64,000 nucleotides of DNA from Saxidomus purpurata (lineage: Eukaryota > Mollusca > Bivalvia > Venerida > Veneridae), in NCBI GenBank assembly GCA_022818135.1, contig JAFMSR010000005.1, positions 20,315,668 through 20,379,667 on the forward strand. Direction: 5' to 3'. A model generated the notes under the pieces. It made no database searches and was not told the origin of the DNA. It saw only the letters and a program-made list of their open reading frames with translations. Of this stretch, positions 26,690 to 38,700 are shown piece by piece. The translations under genes were made by a program, and so were the position numbers. The stretch's first letter is position 1, and the number at the start of each line of letters is the position of its first letter.

Positions 26690-27001
26690 TTCTTAAGTAG
26701 ACTAATAATCTACAGCGCATTCTTAGATCATGCTGTTATTTACTAAGAACATTAACTCAGAAACAAATTAAAATGTATAAATACTATTGTAATTGTATTA
26801 GATGTATGCATTGTTGTAGTTGTATTGTATTGAAAAACTTTAAATTGACCAATTCTTTTGCTACATTATTTTGGCGATACTTCATACATACTTAAGATAT
26901 TGCATCACACAACGTTGTAATTGTATAATTATCATTATTTCTTCTTGTTTTAGAGAAGTTATGAAAATTTAATACAGCATGGTAGAGAGGCTGGTAATGA
27001 T

Positions 27002-27330
27002 TAGGGGTGCGCAATAGACCCGGTATATTGCATTTCGCAGTATTTTGGAGTAAATAAAAAACAGCAATTTCTCCGCATTTATTACCTGTAAATTGAATTT
27101 GATTTAATGCTTTGTTGTGGGTTTCCAAACAATAATTTTTAACCGCATATGTATGTTGTCAATGAATATTTTGGACTTTATAACCATAATGTTTGAATAC
27201 TTCAAAGTGTATTTTTGTATGAGTTACTCACTTTCAATATATTGCAATAGGGATCCCAATACATGCGGCATATTGCAATATACATTGTGTATCACAATAC
27301 GAGTTCTGGCAATACCCATCCCTATTTATG
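27002..27330. mobile_element. Possible hAT-like MITE
   Basis: The left end TAGGGGTGCGCAATA and the right end GGCAATACCCATCCCTA form a partial inverted repeat of the TAGGGRTG type often seen on hAT derivatives. An 8-base target duplication is not evident, so the boundaries are uncertain. Confidence 0.35.
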
Positions 27331-27714
27331 ACCAAACCTAGACCGAAAATAATAATATTAAGGTCAAAAGTCAAGTCAGCATTGGGTAACAAAACATAGC
27401 TTAGGCTTTGGAAGAACATCCTTGGTAGGGATGCTGACTATGATAATTGAATGACGATTATGTACGTTTGGATTAGAGGTCATGATACCCATGTACAGAC
27501 AAAAAAACTAGGAGCAAAGTAAGCGCAAACATTGTAGAGGTTACTCATATTCAGAAGTTTATAAAGTAGGGCTAGGTTACGGTCACCATGATGGTTTTGT
27601 CTAACGGTTATATCTCGGTTGCTGAGATAAGATGTCTTTATTATTTTACGGTCAAAATTAAAGGTAATGATTTGTTTGATATTGACTCTAGCCAATATCA
27701 CATTATATACAGAT

Positions 27715-27843
27715 TATAGCGCGGTGGGGTACCGTGTTTGATTCAGGATAGGAGTGTCCCAGGTCCGATCTCCACCAGGTCAAAGGTGGTAGTGTCCCTA
27801 GGCAAAACACAGGTATGTTAACCTTGCCCTTCGAACCCAGCCC
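27715..27843 (+). mobile_element. Degenerate tRNA-related SINE
   Basis: A B-box-like GGTCCGATCTCC lies at 27762-27773, followed by GTGTCCCTAGGCAAAACAC. This body motif matches TGTGACCTTAGGCAAAGACA in the SINE at 39921-40140. It runs directly into the CT microsatellite. Confidence 0.5.
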
Positions 27844-27844
27844 C

Positions 27845-27904
<60 letters not shown>
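27844..27904 (+). repeat. (CT)n microsatellite
   Basis: About 30 CT units with one interruption (TTCT near 27858). The Arg/Glu-repeat frame on the other strand is an artefact of this tract. Confidence 0.98.
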
Positions 27905-27905
<1 letters not shown>

Positions 27906-27907
<2 letters not shown>

Positions 27908-28044
27908 ATGAGTAATTCAGAAGTTTATAATCATTTTGTAAAAAAATAAATGGTAAAGACCAAAAGTTTCTCACCAATATGAAAACATTCATTGAAATAC
28001 GGAAAAGTGTTCCCGTAACTAGAGACCCTATAACGCTTCCGTGC
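27906..28044 (+). mobile_element. MITE family 1, truncated copy 4
   Basis: Only one terminal portion remains, ending CGTAACTAGAGACCCTATAA then CGCTTCCGTG. It matches the right end of copy 3. The CT tract replaces its missing side. Confidence 0.75.
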
Positions 28045-28049
28045 ATAAC

Positions 28050-29660
28050 ACAGCAATAAATAAACGGGAAACACAATAAAACAACCACATTAATAACAGA
28101 GCTGTGAGCTGTGCCAAATTCGGTTTGGAATAATCTATAACTATTTCTTATCTTAAGTTAGCTTGTTTAAACTGGTTATAAACATATGTATACATTTATT
28201 TCTTGTTTATCGAACTGTGCTAGTGACTGCTTTAAGTTTTTAAGCAATACAGTTCTGTCTCGTGTATCATTATTATGCACGTATAGTACATAATATAACA
28301 AGAATGCTAGACGTTTAACTTCTTATTTGTTTAAGTATAACATTTTGTGATCTGATCCAATCGCCTAATAAAATCACACAATTCAGTTTATCCCCCCCCA
28401 GTTGATACAGACATCTTCTTTAATTGCCTTTAAACAAATATTTTGTTTAGTTTTCTTTGAAAGTATGATAACAGCTACAAGAAGTCTAAGTGCTCTCTGA
28501 GGTTGACATGAAATCCCTACAGGAGCATGAAATTGATATTTTCCAAATAATGAAAACATGTTATGTCTGTGACATTTAAGATAAAGAACATCCATTAGCA
28601 AGCTTCTGATGATATGGAACGTTTTTTTGGTTTAGGTGTCTCGCAGATTGATATCTTAAACCTCGCAAAACACTAGCCCTGATATATTACCCTAGCTAGC
28701 GTGAAATTAGTTTTTACGCCGGAGGTAGCGATTAATAAAGTTAATAATCAATAGTAATTATGTTGCACATAACGATGCCAACATATACAATTTATATATT
28801 TGTACGGTTTGAAGTTATGCGAGGTTGTACATGTGTATCTATAAGTGTCCTAGGAGATAGCCGTACCGCACATCAATCCATTGTTAGTGTATTAAATTTA
28901 ACAAACAACCTTTCCATTTCTGTTTTTGTCACTCATGTTTTCAAATACGAAGAATTGCATGATATTAGCTCGAAGAATTTATTCTGAAACCACCTGTCTT
29001 GAGACCATAAGTTCAGCTTCAACTATGTTGTCGCTCAAGATAGGTATGATTGTAGTTAATCAACTTAACTTGAATGCTAGCTGATATCAAAATAGTGTCA
29101 ATTACAGTCAACTTAAAACTGGGGAAAAGTTGCACTGCGCAAGAAAACAAATTAGTTCGTCCTTTATCTGTTACGATGAATGTATGCACATAGTCTTAAA
29201 ATGTTGCACGATAAGTGATATGTGTATGATGTGTAAGTTTAGACGGGAACGACCCTATAATAGTTGCCACCGGGCTTGTTACGGAAATGTTATTAGAAAT
29301 TTGTTGCAAATAAACAGACGTTACTAAATATAGATATAGTCATACTTTCATCGAAGCATATTGCTTCATAAAAAGAATTGTTTGAATAGAAAAAAGAAGA
29401 GGAAAGTGTTAACCATTATTCTGAAATTTATATTGTTTTAAAACAGCCAAACAAGACCTTGTTAGTTATAAGTACAAGGCTTATGGGAAAATCACCACAT
29501 AATTAGAAATGACACGGACGGAGACGTAAGATCTTTGTTAAAATATACCTCGTTGTTTTACTGTAAATACACTCCAATAGCCTATGCAATAGTTTTCATA
29601 CATCAAATATTAGGAAAATATATCCACTTTCATCAAGTTATAGGTTTTTCTTCTCGATTA
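28050..29660. repeat. Segmental duplicate block 1b (partner 44575-47460)
   Basis: Order-preserving matches include AACAACCACATTA, CATCCATTAGCAAGCTTCTG, AGGTTGYACATGTGTAT and GACACRGACGGAGACGTAA. The partner block is longer because of insertions. Frames are not conserved between the copies, so the content appears non-coding. Confidence 0.82.
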
Positions 29661-30133
29661 TACTGTAACATGATTTTTAAAGGTAATTAAAATCGGTAAA
29701 TAATGTAGTAAACGAAATACAGTCGTTTGATAGCAGGTCGTGATATATTCTCTTCGGCTGCGTTGTGCTTGCTCCAGGACTGATAAAAATGTACAAACCT
29801 CATATAAATCGACTGTTGTGATATTACATTCAAATGGTACTGATTCGTTGCATGTAGCCTCAGTTACATGTAAATTCAGATTCGGCACTAACATGCGTCA
29901 AAGCCAAGGGCCAGAAATGTTCATTCAGTGTATTAATTTACAGCTATATAGCACTGTGCTGTTTTTTTAAGCTTTGAAGAAAAAAATTCTTATAGTATAA
30001 TTCAAGCATTAACACACCAATTGAATATGATAGTCTCTTCGGCATTGAACATTGTCTAAAGAGGAATTTGCCAAAAGCAATAAACTGAATCACAGTTACT
30101 TTGAAAGACATTTAAATCAATAAGCAGAATGAC
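29661..30133. other. Unassigned sequence
   Basis: Overlapping 76- and 78-codon frames on opposite strands carry no recognised motif. No structure was seen. Confidence 0.4.
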
Positions 30134-30458
30134 TTAAAGGTCCACTAATAAGCGAAAATCAAGTGACAGTTATTTCAATTGCAAGTACATTACCCTATGC
30201 AAGACACTATATAATGAAGATTGGCAGGTTAAAATGTACAGAAAGTGTTTGGAACACGAAGAAAGTATTTGCCCTATATGTTGAAATCTCAGTGAATTGA
30301 CAAAATGCCACCCAGGTCTTTTAATTTCTTCGAAGCAGTTTACTGTGATTTATTTTGAATTTCTACATACTAACTTTCATTTTTTATTAAAAATAAATTA
30401 TTTATGTGCTTTTGAAGATATATTTGAATTTTCGCTTTCCTTAGTATTGGACCTTTAA
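30134..30458 (+). mobile_element. MITE family 3 (325 bases)
   Basis: The ends TTAAAGGTCCACTAATAAGC and TTAGTATTGGACCTTTAA are inverted repeats extending inward through GCGAAAAT/ATTTTCGC. TTAA is present at both extremes. There is no coding capacity. Confidence 0.82.
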
Positions 30459-31979
30459 CTGATATATTTCCAATATTTCAAAATGTTTTGTTCTTCTGTC
30501 GGATACAAAATGCACACATAAAATTGAAATGTTTACTGAAGACAACAGTAGAGTTGCTGGCATATTCTATTATGCAAGTCGTTACCGAAAAAAAGAGACT
30601 TCGCTTGATATCGCCAGGAAGAAATACTCATAAAACATAGTGAACGATAACTACAACAGTTGTTCTATTAATTCCGGACTGTTCATTATAGCATATAAGG
30701 GAATATTGATATTACTTTCCGGTCGTTATGCAAGTGGCAAGTAATAAATATTGCATGGAGCTTACATATTCCCTGATGCGTGTCAATTTTGTTATACCTA
30801 TAGCATGTTGGTCATATCTCATTGAAAAATTATTCCGGTCATAATAGTAATATTACTTATTTAGAAACGGCCTGGTACTACGCCAGCGGGACTAGCAAAC
30901 GTCCTATTATCGCACCACATTCTCCGGTCAATGCCCAAAGGCGAACCATTACCTTCAACGCAATAAAACTTTATGATGGTCACTGTAAATATGACAGTAG
31001 CTGCTGAACGCACAACTGCTAAACAAACTTGCTTCAATCAACTCTGACATAATTCTTTTTTGATAATGTGTTCATGTCCAACAGTGTGTGTGTTTAATTG
31101 GAGATCTTGTTGTTAGGCCAACCATAATGAAAGCAAATCTTCACTGAAACTTCAGGACCGAGAGCCTAGATATTTGACATGTAACATTGTCTATTACACG
31201 TCTACCACTATCAAATTATGACCCTCTGGTCAAATTACCTCCATCAAGTGGTCACTAGTTTTAAGACATGCTTATAAAAATAATGTAATTGTCTTGACTT
31301 AAACCTTAAGGCCTCGACAGATAATAAATTGTTCAAATCATGATATCCGTCAAAATCGACGTCGAATTGGGGCTTATTAGATTTTATCTTGATTCTTTAA
31401 AAAAAATATTTTCTCCGACCATTATGGACTATTTGTTTAGTCTTGCAAATATTACGACTAAGCTTGACCTTCTGACGTGGTCTATAGTCTTAAAGTACAT
31501 TGATACTGTAATGAGCGATGTAGGGGGCATCATGTCCCTCTTGTTTACAGTTATGCGTGTTAGGTACAAAATAACAAATTCCACACGTTTCCTTTGAGAA
31601 AAGAAATTCTTGTAACAGAAAATCTGGTACCGGCTTTCTTATTATATCTCAATAACTTTATTAACCTGTTATTTATTGCATTCGGTCACGAATACAGCCC
31701 AAGCCCGTCCGTTTGGAACAGTTTCACAAACTTACCATCATTGATTAATTGGTGTGTTAAAAGTTGTACAAGATAATGTTTAAATATAGTACATGTACCA
31801 GTATTATATAGAAATTGTAATTAAATGCTGTTAACTTTCATATACTTACATGTAATGTGCCTTAAATATTTAGCAGATAAGTAATTTATTGAACTCTTGA
31901 AAAACAACCGCTGGAAAAGGAACATTAGTGCAGTCGAATTCCATATACAAAATATTCTATCTTTATTCGTTTCCCGGAT
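30459..31979. other. Stretch without recognised gene
   Basis: Contains short frames (61 codons at 30822-31007, 85 at 31340-31597, 60 at 31594-31776) with no motif recognised. Nothing else stands out. Confidence 0.45.
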
Positions 31980-32470
31980 ATCTTTAGTTCATTGCTATTC
32001 TTTCGAGGACAATGCTTCTGCATATCCAGTCGTTTGTTGTATTCTAATTAACTTGTAATGTTATTGTCATGTGTCATTACAGTCTTTGACACTTGCAAAA
32101 TAAATCGAAGATCTTTTTCTTGTGTTAAAAATTGAAATTAAAGCTCGTTTTTTAATAAAGGGAATGCGTACATTTTATTTAGAAAAAATAATAAACTTTC
32201 ACTTTATTACTTGGAGATAGTGTTCACTGTCAAATGGAAACTTTTTCTAATATCTGACAAAATTTAGCTTAAGGCTTGCGGGTGTCTCCTTTCAATGCAA
32301 TAATGTAAATTGTTGCAACAAAAAGGAAAAAGTAAAACACAATGTTTTGTCTTGTTTTACGATAGATATTTATTAATTAAAACCAGCTGAAAAAAGATAA
32401 TGTTACACATTTTATTAAATACATTATAAACAATTTGGACACTATTAACAGATCCGTGACGTTTGATAAA
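31980..32470. repeat. Segmental duplicate block 2a (partner 24950-25470)
   Basis: This is the partner of block 1a and lies about 2.5 kb beyond the receptor stop codon. The matches are collinear. Confidence 0.75.
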
Positions 32471-32730
32471 CAGTTTCGAGAATATTGCAAATACACGGAC
32501 GGCATTTATATGCAAACAAGTTAAACATCTTTTCCAAAACGTATAGCAAAAAGGCAACACAATTACATAAAGCAACTATATTGAGTGCGATATAGCTATT
32601 TTAGTGTTGATGTTTTTAATATCCCTTATGCTATAAAGGTTAGGTTCAAACTATTATTCCTTTAAAATATGTTTTACAAATGTATACGAAGGTTCGATCG
32701 TAAATTTTAAGTGTAAAAAGCTACTAAAAG

Positions 32731-33118
32731 TTAAAGGGGCACACCCTACATCTAGCAGATTATATCATCGAAACATAGAGTGTGTGTTCAATGAACGTAA
32801 AATGATAAATAAATACAATTTCAAAGACGAACCTACAGCGAAAAAATGCCTCATTTTACCATAATTAATCAAAATACATGTAGACGCTTTCTGTAATAAT
32901 TCGCATCCACCCATAAATTGTACAACAACAACAAATTTACATAGATTATTTAATGGTTTACGGTACTACAGTATGTTCTAAACCGCAAATGTTATTGATA
33001 ATCACTTGGAATGCATAGCTGAAACTTTTGGGTTAAGTAATTATACTTCCAAAGAGTCTTTTATTTCTGGTATGGAGGTTATTTAGTTTGACATCAGTTA
33101 TAGGGTATGCCCCTTTAA
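32731..33118 (-). mobile_element. MITE family 2, copy B (388 bases)
   Basis: It begins TTAAAGGGGCACACCCTA and ends ATAGGGTATGCCCCTTTAA. It is the reverse complement of copies A and C, and TTAA sits at each end. Confidence 0.88.
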
Positions 33119-34909
33119 AGTATGACATTTTCATATGAAATATGCTTATATTTGAAGGATGTCTAAAAGACTATAGTAGTGAAAGAATATCAAGTTTGAA
33201 AAAAAAGTCCATAAATAACAATATGTGATGAGAAACATCTTAGAATACAAAAATGGAAAGTCATTAGGCGTCATTGGTACTGTAGTTGCAGCACAGACAT
33301 ACATGTTACTTGGATATTTTAGGAAAATACATTAAATGTTGCAATCTAATATATTGAGTTCGTATGAAACTGTTAATGTAAATGAACAATGCACCAGTGC
33401 ACAAAATCTAAAGCGTTCTGGCAATTGTACTAAAAAACTAAAGCAACTGTACTGAAAAATGAAAACATGCGAGTCTGTTGTGAGTTATATTTCAATTCAA
33501 TTTGCTCGAATCATTCGGCACCTGTCACGGAGTTTTCCTGGAAATGCTAGATATGAGGCCTTAAGGAATTATAGACAGGGGCCAGGACAAGTGATAGGCT
33601 GGCTTCTATTGTCCATAATCAGCTACAAAATAGATAGTGTTAAAGTTGATAAATGCTTGTAAATGTTTTATTAAGGAACATAATGAAAAAATGTTAAACA
33701 TTCTTAATTTTCACAAAAAGTAAGGGAATGGCGACGACAATTAACAAATGTTGAACTTGATAACTTTAAAAAGAAATGTCTTACGTTCTAAGTATTTATG
33801 TAAAGGTAACACTCTAAGGTATGCAATTTCTTTTTCAAACTGAGTGAAATCTTAAATTATGTAAATGAAATGAACAAGGATTATTGAAATAAGCTACCTT
33901 TACTTCAACCTGAGAATATTTCATAGCAAGTCCCGACTACATACAAATGTTAAAATGAACAAGGCAATACATTTGTACTTCAATGGTATAGATTTTATTA
34001 TTTATAAAAAAGTGATATTGAAAAAACACATAGAGATGTGTTTGGAAAAAGTTTATAATGCATTAATACGAGTATGTTGATAAGAATAAAACGAAAATGC
34101 AAGACATTTGTAAGCCCAAAGTTGAACATTTTACACGTGTTTAAGAATAAGTCACTAAATAACTCAGCAAAAGTACATATACAAAGTTGAAGTTGTGCAT
34201 CTTTGGAAAAACAAATTGGCGTGAAAGACAATGACACTCCACTGAGCGATCTAGACCCTCTTTATTTATTGGGGCATTTGTTTTGCGGGTGGTAGCCAAT
34301 GCAAGAATCTATAATTATCTTACTAGATGAAATAGTCTACGACCTAACATAAAGTGGAAATGATTGTCTAATTTTTTAGCAGTTTCAAACAAATTCCTTT
34401 CTAGGAACTTAATAACCTAATAACTGAGTTGTGTGCAAAATTTGAAGACATTTCACCGTTTTATTAAAACGTTTGATCGTTTTTGGCTGCACACCCGCTC
34501 TTACGAAATACTGGTAACATTTTTTATAATAAAAAGTAATTATGTGTATCTGTTGTTGTTTGAGGCTCCAGACAATATTGCAGGAAGTTTAGAATTACAA
34601 ATTATGTATAAGCATTCTTCAAGCTTAACAGCGTTAACAAATTTGTGGAGTATAGACATCACTTCTGAATAAAGAACTTTTGTTATTAATATATGAACTG
34701 AAAAATACACAATGTAAAAGAAAATTTGTTTTACCGTCTACTTTTTGAGATGTTGTCAATTTAATTACTAAAAAAGAGAAAGATAAACAAATGGCTTATA
34801 CGGATCTCAAAACCCTACTACTAGACCAATGTACAAATTCTTCTACCTTAAATGTTGTAAATTTATGTTTGACATAATGTTAGAGATTATGAATTTCTCT
34901 ATACTACCA
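33119..34909. other. Stretch without recognised gene downstream of the receptor
   Basis: No exon or repeat family is recognised. Three short frames (67, 79 and 79 codons) show no motif. Confidence 0.45.
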
Positions 34910-34915
34910 TTTATT
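34910..34915 (-). terminator. Candidate polyadenylation signal of the receptor gene
   Basis: The minus strand reads AATAAA here, about 110 bases beyond the receptor stop codon. The 3' UTR between is AT-rich and carries no open frame. Other AT-rich hexamers occur further down, so transcript evidence would be needed to settle the cleavage site. Confidence 0.45.
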
Positions 34916-35022
34916 GGGCTGCTTAACTTGTATCCTTTTCACTAATTTTAAAAGCAGGATAATTGATGGAAGTATAAATACCAAGACTGAGTTAATGATA
35001 AGATGACACAGTCCTTATTAAG

Positions 35023-36147
35023 TTACTTCACTTGCTGTTGATTCGACTTCCTGCGCTGTCGGAAACACGGTAAAGTCTCCTTAAAACTTCTTCTAAAATT
35101 GGTGGAAAACATTGCGTATAAAAATGGATTGAGCACTGAATTTAGATAAAGCACAATAAAAGAAATGGGTGAAAGAATTGTATCAACATTGTGTGGCAAA
35201 CGAAACAGCATCCAATAGTGATTCAGCACTTTCATCATGTGCGGCAGAACACAAATACCAAAAGCTATCACAACTGAAATTAAAAGTCGAATAACCTTTT
35301 TTCTAGCTTTTGCTACACGTCTCGAGCTTGACAAATAGGTTTGCCTATATTTGCTTTGTCTTAAACTGCTGCCTGTTTGGATAGAGTTGGAGCTATCATC
35401 ACTAGGTCTATACAGCTTAATACCCATTTCCACATCATTTCCCTCGGACACAGACGTAGGAAAAAAACATTTTATTTCATGTGGAGAAATTTCATCTCTT
35501 TGACGAAGACCGCAAACAAGTGTAAATGCATGTCTACCTTTGAAAGTAAATACAGCATTATCTGAATACTGACTTTCTTCACTTGATGATTGATGTGCTT
35601 GTGACTGATCATGTTTATCTCCACTGGTTTTTGGACTTGGTGATTCAGTTTTTTGTGCAGATTCGTTCGGAGAATGTTCATTATTGAGTTTGGACATACG
35701 TGTTGAGTGACGGTGGTAGGAAATCTCGTCAATATCAGGGTAGGGCTGAAGACGTAGAGCTGATACAACTGTCGTTTTCCACAAGGTTCGAGCAACTCGA
35801 TAATAAATGAAGCCTATCAATAGAAGTGGTATAACATACCAAATGATCAAGTTAAGTAAACTCAGCCATTTTAAGCTTTCCATGTGTTGAAATGCGGAGT
35901 AGCAGAACTCTTTTCCATTCTCAGAAAACGATATTGTGTCGTAGAAGATAAGGACAGGGATGTTGTAGAGAAGCGAGATAAACCAGATCATCACCTGGAC
36001 AAAAATAAGCCTTCTATATGTCATGAAATGCCTAGCTTTTAGTGGATGTAAGATGGCAATGTAACGCTCTATTGCAATCACCGTAAGGAATATAATACTC
36101 GATATGTAGCTGACGTTCCAGATATAGTAATATATTTTACACATGGC
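35023..36147 (-). CDS. Trissin receptor-like class A GPCR, terminal exon (TM3 to C-terminus)
   Basis: This exon encodes 374 codons plus stop of a rhodopsin-family receptor that should sit in the plasma membrane and signal through G proteins on binding a peptide. In the sequence, residue 3 of the exon is the TM3 cysteine (AMCK), which should pair with the second-loop cysteine in KEFCYSAF. ERY, the DRY-box equivalent, is at residues 27-29. TM4 and TM5 follow, then a third cytoplasmic loop of roughly 150 residues rich in Ser, Gln and charged residues. TM6 contains FGICVLP and TM7 contains LNPFLYAMF (the NPxxY motif). The tail is basic. The acceptor is tttctatattttcag with the exon starting at GCC (36147). 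It joins the TM2 exon in phase 0, giving GK|AMCK. The pattern around TM2, TM3, TM6 (CxLP rather than CWxP) and TM7 resembles the trissin-receptor group, recognised from memory. The class A call is firm; the ligand subtype is inference. A thyrotropin-releasing-hormone-type or orphan peptide receptor is the alternative. Confidence 0.93.
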   Translation of the reverse strand, partial: AMCKIYYYIWNVSYISSIIFLTVIAIERYIAILHPLKARHFMTYRRLIFVQVMIWFISLLYNIPVLIFYDTISFSENGKEFCYSAFQHMESLKWLSLLNLIIWYVIPLLLIGFIYYRVARTLWKTTVVSALRLQPYPDIDEISYHRHSTRMSKLNNEHSPNESAQKTESPSPKTSGDKHDQSQAHQSSSEESQYSDNAVFTFKGRHAFTLVCGLRQRDEISPHEIKCFFPTSVSEGNDVEMGIKLYRPSDDSSNSIQTGSSLRQSKYRQTYLSSSRRVAKARKKVIRLLISVVIAFGICVLPHMMKVLNHYWMLFRLPHNVDTILSPISFIVLYLNSVLNPFLYAMFSTNFRRSFKETLPCFRQRRKSNQQQVK

Positions 36148-37224
36148 CTGAAAATATAGAAACTCATGATTAGAATTTATTCAACGCTTACCTTTCCCAT
36201 TACATTCTAATCAGTTTCACCGTTTTCAGATTTTCAAATAACAGAGGAATCAATTCTAATAAAGGCAGTGAAAGTATCTTTTTCCGTTGTAATTTCGCGA
36301 ATTGCATTAAAATTGTTTTGCAGCTATTTAAGTATGTTCCTGCAATTGCTTCGTTTACTGAAATGTCATTTTTAATGTGTTTAGAATGCGCCCAAGTTTC
36401 AATGTTTAAAATGATAGGGCCCCTCATAATCGCCGTACTGTCATACTGTATTATGGCAAAGAAACATGCTTAAAACACAATTGATGCTCTGAAAACAAGT
36501 AAGTATCGCTTTATACCCAGTTACTTTTTCTTATATTCAAATAGACATGACAAGAAATCGGACGAGATAGGTTTAATATTCTTTATACAAATACTGAACA
36601 AAAACGCTTCCTGTGGCGTTCAATTTTGAAATTTAGTCTGTATATAAAACGAAACATTGATGTACTAAGACATATTTTCAATACAATAAGGATTTACTTG
36701 TATCCACCCCAAAAATAGGAAGTACAGCTCGAAAAACGTTTTTCGCAACGCGAGGAAATAATTTAAAGAAAAGAAATCATTCTAAATTTGCAAACTGCGC
36801 TTTATCTGTAACAAATGATTTGGAATTGTATACTGTGATTGGTGGCTTACAGTTCAGTACCGAGGTAGCGAGATCCTGATATCAAATTTACCCGTCAGTA
36901 AACTTACGCGCATAGCCGATGTGAGCAGCCGACACACATTATATTTATTTACTCACATTGATCAGTTGTATATGTATCAAAAATATGGAAAGATTAAGTG
37001 AATACTGTGTCAGAGGGAAAATATAAAGGTGACAGAAAACGATACACAAAAAATTAAACTCTGCATTACTGAAGAACACATTGGATAATACGGACGTGTA
37101 TCTTTTTAAAAGACATTTCTTGTTACAGATGTCAATCAGTGTTGCACTCATTAGTTTAACTATAGACATTCTAGCGACAAACAGCATTTATCTTGAAGGT
37201 CCATTACTAAGACTAAATATGATT

Positions 37225-37315
37225 TTCTTTTTCTGGGCATGCATGGACAGACGGACGGATGGACAGACATCCATGGTAAAAACAATATATCTCCCCCATC
37301 TGGGGATATATAATG
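37225..37315. repeat. GGACAGACG-rich transposon terminus
   Basis: GGACAGACGGACGGATGGAC is followed by a hairpin ATATCTCCCCCATCTGGGGATAT. This is the form of a terminal region common in molluscan repeats (from memory). A similar, inverted arrangement lies at 51430-51500. Confidence 0.5.
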
Positions 37316-37341
37316 ACCTACCAGGTCAATTTAAGGAAATA

Positions 37342-37530
37342 GGGGGTGCGGTAGTGTAGAGGTTAAGGTGTCTGCCGCTCATCTCGGAGGTTGCGGGTTC
37401 GAGCCCTACCAAGGTCACGACCGTACCTCCTCACATGACACCAGTACTGGCTTTTCCAGGAAGCGTACTCGAGAGTGACTCGATAAGCTACAAGCTTTCT
37501 TCACAATCTAGCTAAAACTAAGGAAATACA
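37342..37530 (+). mobile_element. tRNA-headed SINE in the receptor intron
   Basis: The A-box TAGTGTAGAGG (37352-37362) and B-box GGTTCGAGCCC (37396-37406) match the polymerase III promoter consensus at normal spacing. A non-tRNA body follows and ends near 37530 in A-rich sequence. It lies opposite to the direction of receptor transcription. Confidence 0.75.
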
Positions 37531-37769
37531 AAAGCATTCACTGGCTATTGTAAAATTTTAGAAGCCACTTTCAAACTGAATTTCCCTAATACAATTCCAG
37601 ATTTAAAAGAAAATTCAGTTTGGTCTTAGTAATTGACTTTTAATTAATAACATCTGGTTAAAGAACATTTAATTGGTGTTCACTATTTGAACAAGATTAT
37701 ACAGTTTAAAAATAAGAGGTACATGCAACTCTTGTTAAAATTGTGTTTTAATGTGGGATTTTCCAAATT

Positions 37770-38700
37770 TCACATAGCAAGGGCGTCAGAAATTTTCAGG
37801 GCCAAATGAATTTACGTGAAAATACGAAGATTATATAAAAGAACATGACATTTTGCATATCACGCTTGCGTTTAATATTTTCGACAATTTTCATTGCGTT
37901 TTCTGTAATTTACTTTCACCGTCGATTCTATTACTGTACCATTAACTAAACCAAATTAAATTATTTCAACATTCGAAAGGTAATAAATTATTTGTTACCA
38001 TGGCAACCATTTTTGATTGATTTTTGATGTCTGATTTTAGGGTTATTTTATCAATGAACCTAAAGTGATGTTAAATGTGAACAATTCAGAATGTTCTGGA
38101 TCAAAAATAATTGTTAATAAGATTTACAATGCATGCACTGTGACACAAGATAATTGATTTCAGAACGCGAAAGTTGTCGTTTTTGTAACTGTTAGTAGCA
38201 ATACTGAAAGTGTCACTATTCAATCAAAACTGGGAATTTTGACTTCAAATTTGAAATTGTTGCTCTAGAATTACAGGTCAACTAGAAATTAATATAAACC
38301 CAGTTTTCCCAGTATGAAAATATGTAGTGAGTATGTATAAATTAAAGAAAATCTGATATTTTGGCGATTTGTTACCATGACAACCATTTTCGAATGATTC
38401 CTCAAATCTTATTATGTTTGATAGCACTTAGTAATCTTCGATGATATTTATTGTGAACAAATTTCAATGTTAAGAATAATACTGTTTTCTTATTTTCACT
38501 TGCAACACGAATTATTGAATGAATGAATAACATTCTGACAGTGAAAACTTTCTTTTTCATTTCTGTTACTAACAAGACTTACAAGTGCCGTAATTCCATC
38601 AAAAATTGGAGTTTCGCCTTCAAATTTTGGAATCCAACTCTCGAAAGACATACCCACCAGAAAATGATAATAACTCATTTTCGGCCAAGTACCGCATTTG
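37770..38700. repeat. Diverged tandem duplication (about 375-base unit) with X-box motifs
   Basis: Two adjacent units can be aligned: GTTACCATGGCAACCATTTT starts at 37994 and GTTACCATGACAACCATTTT at 38371. Further on CTGTTAGTAGCAA pairs with CTGTTACTAACAA, and ATCAAAACTGGGAATTTTGA with ATCAAAAATTGGAGTTTCGC. The first motif is a complete RFX X-box (GTTACCATGGCAAC). Frames of 87 and 95 codons on opposite strands of unit 2 are not open in unit 1. Confidence 0.7.

Noticed and set aside
27703..27906. Arg/Glu-repeat protein
   Set aside because: It is only the translation of the CT microsatellite.
29130..29327. Cys-rich secreted peptide
   Set aside because: No signal peptide, irregular cysteine spacing, and the frame is not kept in the duplicated partner block.
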